NCBI GenBank assembly: GCA_029238555.1
Contig: JAQWFV010000026.1
Coordinates: forward strand, 1 to 17,021
Direction of reading: 5' to 3'
DNA length: 17,021 bases
Origin: Flavobacteriaceae bacterium
Lineage (GTDB): Bacteria > Bacteroidota > Bacteroidia > Flavobacteriales > Flavobacteriaceae
Shown here: positions 14,277 through 17,021 of the stretch, piece after piece
Layout: each line of letters starts with the position of its first letter
Position numbering within the stretch: position 1 is the first letter of the stretch
Position numbers and translations under genes: made by a program
Notes under the pieces: model-generated
The model's database searches: none
Told to the model about the DNA's origin: nothing
What the model saw: only the letters and a program-made list of their open reading frames with translations

Positions 14277-14914
14277 GATTTCAGCACATACCCGATTGGA
14301 CCATTGGATTGCTGTTTCTCTCCTTAGTGCTCATGAGTCTTTCAAAGCTAGTTTACCCGCAAAGGCATCTATCGTTTTCTAATTTAATTAGCCACAACAG
14401 ATTCGTTTTTGTTTACAATAAAAAACAAGCTTTTATCCATCCTTTTCAATGGCTTTGGGGCTTATTCGCTGTTATAAATTGTAGTCTATTCCTTTTCTTT
14501 TTTGCCCCTATTTTCCTTAAAAATTCATCTGTAACCTATATAAATTATTTGACTTGCTTTGCGCTTGTATCTGGATTTGTTGTGATTAAACCTATACTTC
14601 AGAACATACATGGATGGCTGTTTGGAAACAAAAAATTTCTCAATGAAATTGTTTTTAAGAAAAATAGCTTCTTTAATTACGGGAGTATGGTCTTATTCAC
14701 TGCAAATATATTATTCGCATTTACTCCTTTTAATGCTAAACTTCTGTTTTACAGCAGCTTATTTTTATTTGTCTCAGTGACGCTTATTGGTTGGATCTTA
14801 ATATTAAGAAATTATCAAAAGTATATCCTACATAATGTATTCTATTTTATTTTGTACCTTTGCGCTCTTGAAATAGCCCCGTTTTTAATAATTGTAAGCA
14901 TTTTTAATACGTGA
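14261..14914 (+). CDS. DUF4271 membrane protein
   Basis: This 217-residue integral membrane protein has about six hydrophobic segments: near residues 14-31, 64-85, 92-112, 137-155, 161-180 and 190-215. The ending YILHNVFYFILYLCALEIAPFL (189-210) carries the conserved Tyr-Leu-Cys-Ala-Leu-Glu-Ile-Ala-Pro core of the Bacteroidota DUF4271 family, whose function is not known to me. Its start overlaps the end of the GT39 gene by 16 bases and it ends 4 bases before hemD. The placement next to hemD is, as I recall, a recurring arrangement in Flavobacteriia, so a link to haem synthesis or its membrane side is possible but unproven. Apart from LELRFQHIPDW at the N-terminus there is little soluble sequence. 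Confidence 0.87.
   Translation: MELELRFQHIPDWTIGLLFLSLVLMSLSKLVYPQRHLSFSNLISHNRFVFVYNKKQAFIHPFQWLWGLFAVINCSLFLFFFAPIFLKNSSVTYINYLTCFALVSGFVVIKPILQNIHGWLFGNKKFLNEIVFKKNSFFNYGSMVLFTANILFAFTPFNAKLLFYSSLFLFVSVTLIGWILILRNYQKYILHNVFYFILYLCALEIAPFLIIVSIFNT
14855..14862 (+). promoter_or_regulatory. Possible internal -7 element for hemD
   Basis: TACCTTTG followed by CGC is a perfect TAnnTTTG match inside the 3' end of the DUF4271 gene, 56 bases before the hemD ATG. No TTG lies at the right distance upstream. It also encodes conserved residues Tyr-Leu-Cys of DUF4271, so coding constraint may explain it. Confidence 0.3.
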
Positions 14915-14918
14915 TTCC

Positions 14919-15665
14919 ATGAAGGTAAAAACAATTTTAGTCTCACAGCCAGAACCAAAGATGGAGAACTCTCCATATGCAAGGCTTATTGACAAGGAAA
15001 AAGTAAAGGTAGATTTCAGACCTTTCATTCATGTAGAAGGCGTAGACGCTAAAAACGTCAGACAACAAAAAATAGACCTAAGCCAATTCACAGCAGTTAT
15101 ATTAACAAGTAGAAATGCAGTGGATCACTATTTTAGGCTGGCAGAAGAAATGCGATTCAAAGTGCCAGACAGCATGAAATATTTCTGCCAATCGGAAGCC
15201 GTTGCTTATTACTTACAAAAATATGTGGTGTACAGAAAACGTAAAATTTATGTAGGTAAAATGAATTTTGCAGACTTAGTGCCCTTATTTAAAAAATACA
15301 AAGAAGAAAAATATTTACTCCCTTCCTCTGACGTACTAAAACCAACTGTCCCTGAGGCATTAGATCAATTACAACTCGATTGGAAAAGAGGTGTTTTTTA
15401 CAAAACAGTGATTAGTGACTTATCCGATCTAAGCGATGTTTTATATGACGTATTGGTTTTCTTTAGCCCTTCAGGAATAGAATCACTGCTCAAAAACTTC
15501 CCTGAGTTTAAACAAAACAACACCAGAATTGCTGTTTTTGGAAATTCTACTATTAAAGCAGCCACAGACGCAGGGCTAAGAATTGATATTAAGGCACCCA
15601 CCCCTGAAACACCATCTATGACTATGGCGCTTCAAAAGTATATCAATACAGAAAACAAAAAATAA
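14919..15665 (+). CDS. hemD: Uroporphyrinogen-III synthase
   Basis: This 248-residue cytoplasmic enzyme closes hydroxymethylbilane into uroporphyrinogen III with inversion of ring D, in haem synthesis. The family is poorly conserved, but the two-domain pattern is visible. Domain 1 starts with KVKTILVSQPEP and has AVILTSRNAVDHYF (59-72). Domain 2 spans about 35-165 of the inserted lobe, with LLPSSD (133-138) and KRGVFYKTV (156-164) leading to the swap-over. The C-terminal part of domain 1 has VFFSPSGIESL (180-190), IAVFGNSTIKAATDAG (204-219) and the terminal TPETPSMTMAL (228-238), all matching expected substrate-contact regions. Length is normal. It lies 4 bases after DUF4271 and is probably co-transcribed with the GT39 gene. 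An internal -7-like element could give it extra, independent expression. Confidence 0.92.
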   Translation: MKVKTILVSQPEPKMENSPYARLIDKEKVKVDFRPFIHVEGVDAKNVRQQKIDLSQFTAVILTSRNAVDHYFRLAEEMRFKVPDSMKYFCQSEAVAYYLQKYVVYRKRKIYVGKMNFADLVPLFKKYKEEKYLLPSSDVLKPTVPEALDQLQLDWKRGVFYKTVISDLSDLSDVLYDVLVFFSPSGIESLLKNFPEFKQNNTRIAVFGNSTIKAATDAGLRIDIKAPTPETPSMTMALQKYINTENKK

Positions 15666-15750
15666 TTGTTTTGTTCATAACTTATTTTAAGTAATTCTTT
15701 AAAAATATAACAATTCGCTATTTTTAAGAACGTATAAAACCGTTCTCATC

Positions 15751-17021
15751 ATGCGAAATATTCTTTTAATAGGTGCTGGAAAATCTACTGCTTACCTCAT
15801 TGATTATCTATTAGATCAATCAAAGAAAGAGGATATTTCACTTTGTATTTTAGACAGAGAGACCGCTCACATACCAAATCAAATAGCTTCTCATCCTGCA
15901 CTTAGCATTGTAACTGCCTCTGTCACTGATACAGTGATTAGACAAAAACAGATTGCATTAGCAGACATTGTAATCTCTATGCTTCCTGCGCATATGCACA
16001 TTTTAGTTGCCAAGGACTGCCTCAGTCTTGAAAAACACTTGGTGACTGCTTCCTATGTAAGTCCTGAATTAAAAGAAATGGAGGATCAGGTAAAAGAAAA
16101 GGGATTGATTTTCCTCAATGAAATGGGGGTAGATCCTGGGATTGACCATATGAGTGCCATGGCTTTTATGGACCAAATAAAAAACAAAGGAGGAGAAATT
16201 AAACTATTTGAATCCTTCACTGGCGGCTTAGTGGCTCCCCAAGAAAAACCAAATTTGTGGGATTATAAATTCACATGGAATCCAAGAAATGTGGTGATAG
16301 CAGGACAAGGCGGTGCCGCTAAATTCATACAAGAAGGCACTTACAAATACATCCCATATCACAAATTATTTAGGCGTACTGAATTCATGCACATTGAAGG
16401 CTATGGAAAATTTGAAGCCTATGCCAATAGAGATTCTCTAAAATACAGGACTGCTTATGGCCTAGAAAAAGCCCTAACACTATACAGGGGAACCATGAGA
16501 AGGGTTGGTTTTTCAAAAGCTTGGAATATTTTTGTGCAATTAGGACTCACAGACGACAGTTACCATATAGAGGAGAGTGAGCAAATGAGCTATAGGGCAT
16601 TTATTAATTTATTTCTACCCTATTCCCCAACAGATAGTGTAGAGTTAAAAGTACGGCATTATCTAAAAATTGACCAAGACGACATTATGTGGGACAAGCT
16701 CATGGAATTACACCTATTTAGTGATCAACACTTTTTAACCAAACAAAATGGCACCCCCGCTGAACTACTTCAAGAAATCCTGGAGGCTCATTGGACCCTT
16801 GGCTTGGAAGAAAAAGACATGGTGGTTATGTACCATAAAATAGGCTATGAACACCAAGGGAAAATGAGACAATTAGACGCTCATATGGTGGTTGAAGGGA
16901 TTTCTAAAACGCATACCGCAATGGCCAAAACGGTAGGTTTACCCCTGGCTATATCCTGTTTACTTATTTTAAATAAATACATTAACACGCCCGGGGTGCG
17001 TATTCCAATTGACTCAGAAAT
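15751..17021 (+). CDS. Saccharopine dehydrogenase family protein (3' end cut by window edge)
   Basis: Translated by hand from ATG 15751; 423 codons are inside the window with no stop, and relatives of about 450 residues suggest some 30 residues are missing. It is a cytoplasmic NAD(P)-dependent oxidoreductase. The N-terminal Rossmann fold begins MRNILLIGAGKSTAYL (GAGKS, 8-12), with ADIVISMLPAHMH and LVTASYVSPEL as the next core stretches. FLNEMGVDPGIDHM is the family signature leading into the C-terminal catalytic domain. Later stretches such as ESFTGGLVAP and HTAMAKTVGLPLA fit the glutamate-forming saccharopine dehydrogenase/reductase (LYS9-like) branch. In bacteria that branch usually serves lysine catabolism. 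No partner gene is in view to confirm this. It follows hemD by 85 bases; TATTTTTA at 15719-15726 is a weak -7 candidate, so it may have its own promoter. Confidence 0.92.
   Translation, partial: MRNILLIGAGKSTAYLIDYLLDQSKKEDISLCILDRETAHIPNQIASHPALSIVTASVTDTVIRQKQIALADIVISMLPAHMHILVAKDCLSLEKHLVTASYVSPELKEMEDQVKEKGLIFLNEMGVDPGIDHMSAMAFMDQIKNKGGEIKLFESFTGGLVAPQEKPNLWDYKFTWNPRNVVIAGQGGAAKFIQEGTYKYIPYHKLFRRTEFMHIEGYGKFEAYANRDSLKYRTAYGLEKALTLYRGTMRRVGFSKAWNIFVQLGLTDDSYHIEESEQMSYRAFINLFLPYSPTDSVELKVRHYLKIDQDDIMWDKLMELHLFSDQHFLTKQNGTPAELLQEILEAHWTLGLEEKDMVVMYHKIGYEHQGKMRQLDAHMVVEGISKTHTAMAKTVGLPLAISCLLILNKYINTPGVRIPIDSE

Noticed and set aside
15727..15746. Inverted repeat AGAACG-N8-CGTTCT just before the saccharopine dehydrogenase start
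   Set aside because: Only 6-base arms, no T tract and no supporting repeat elsewhere; could be an operator but chance is as likely.
1..17021. CRISPR arrays, insertion sequences, prophage or defence genes
   Set aside because: No spaced identical repeats, transposase motifs, integrase or known defence domains were seen; all genes look like stable chromosomal Flavobacteriia genes.

Overview
The window reads as a chromosomal segment of a Bacteroidota, most likely a marine-type Flavobacteriaceae. The signs are AT-rich DNA with little Shine-Dalgarno signal, several copies of the Bacteroidota -7 promoter element TAnnTTTG, a type IX secretion (T9SS) type A sorting domain, and the lineage-typical families DUF4296 and DUF4271. 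There are 13 protein-coding genes, two of them cut by the window ends. I see no RNA genes, insertion sequences, CRISPR arrays or phage genes, and no gene-free stretch longer than about 175 bases.

Region 1 (1-6411) is the most distinctive. On the minus strand an OmpR/PhoB-type response regulator is followed 6 bases later by a PhoR-like two-transmembrane histidine kinase (cut by the left edge). Divergent from it, on the plus strand, lie a 943-residue TonB-dependent receptor with an N-terminal carboxypeptidase-regulatory-like domain, a lipoprotein that looks like a parallel beta-helix, a strong terminator, and a small protein that is essentially a signal peptide plus a T9SS sorting domain. TTAACA-like words spaced 11 bp apart stand in front of the receptor gene and again in front of the sorting-domain gene. 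They resemble the layout of PhoB-type operators. I infer a two-component-controlled outer-membrane uptake locus, possibly phosphate-responsive, with the beta-helix lipoprotein in the place normally held by SusD. Neither the substrate nor the regulation is proven by sequence.

Region 2 (6489-9966) holds tyrosyl-tRNA synthetase (tyrS), convergent with a LuxE-type acyl-protein synthetase/acyltransferase. That gene is divergent, across only 39 bases, from an NAD-dependent epimerase/dehydratase. The two genes have nearly back-to-back -7 elements only 4-5 bases from their start codons, which suggests leaderless transcripts.

Region 3 (9978-12406, minus strand) is a very tight operon with 1-base gaps: polyprenol-phosphate mannosyltransferase, dihydroorotase-type amidohydrolase, and a DUF4296 lipoprotein.

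Region 4 (12558-17021, plus strand) is an ArnT-like GT39 membrane glycosyltransferase overlapping a DUF4271 membrane protein, followed 4 bases later by uroporphyrinogen-III synthase (hemD), then a saccharopine dehydrogenase family gene cut by the right edge. The divergent region between regions 3 and 4 carries two clear -7 elements and an inverted repeat that could be an operator.

Several start codons were moved downstream of the longest open frame because a promoter element or family alignment demands it (6097, 8919, 12406).
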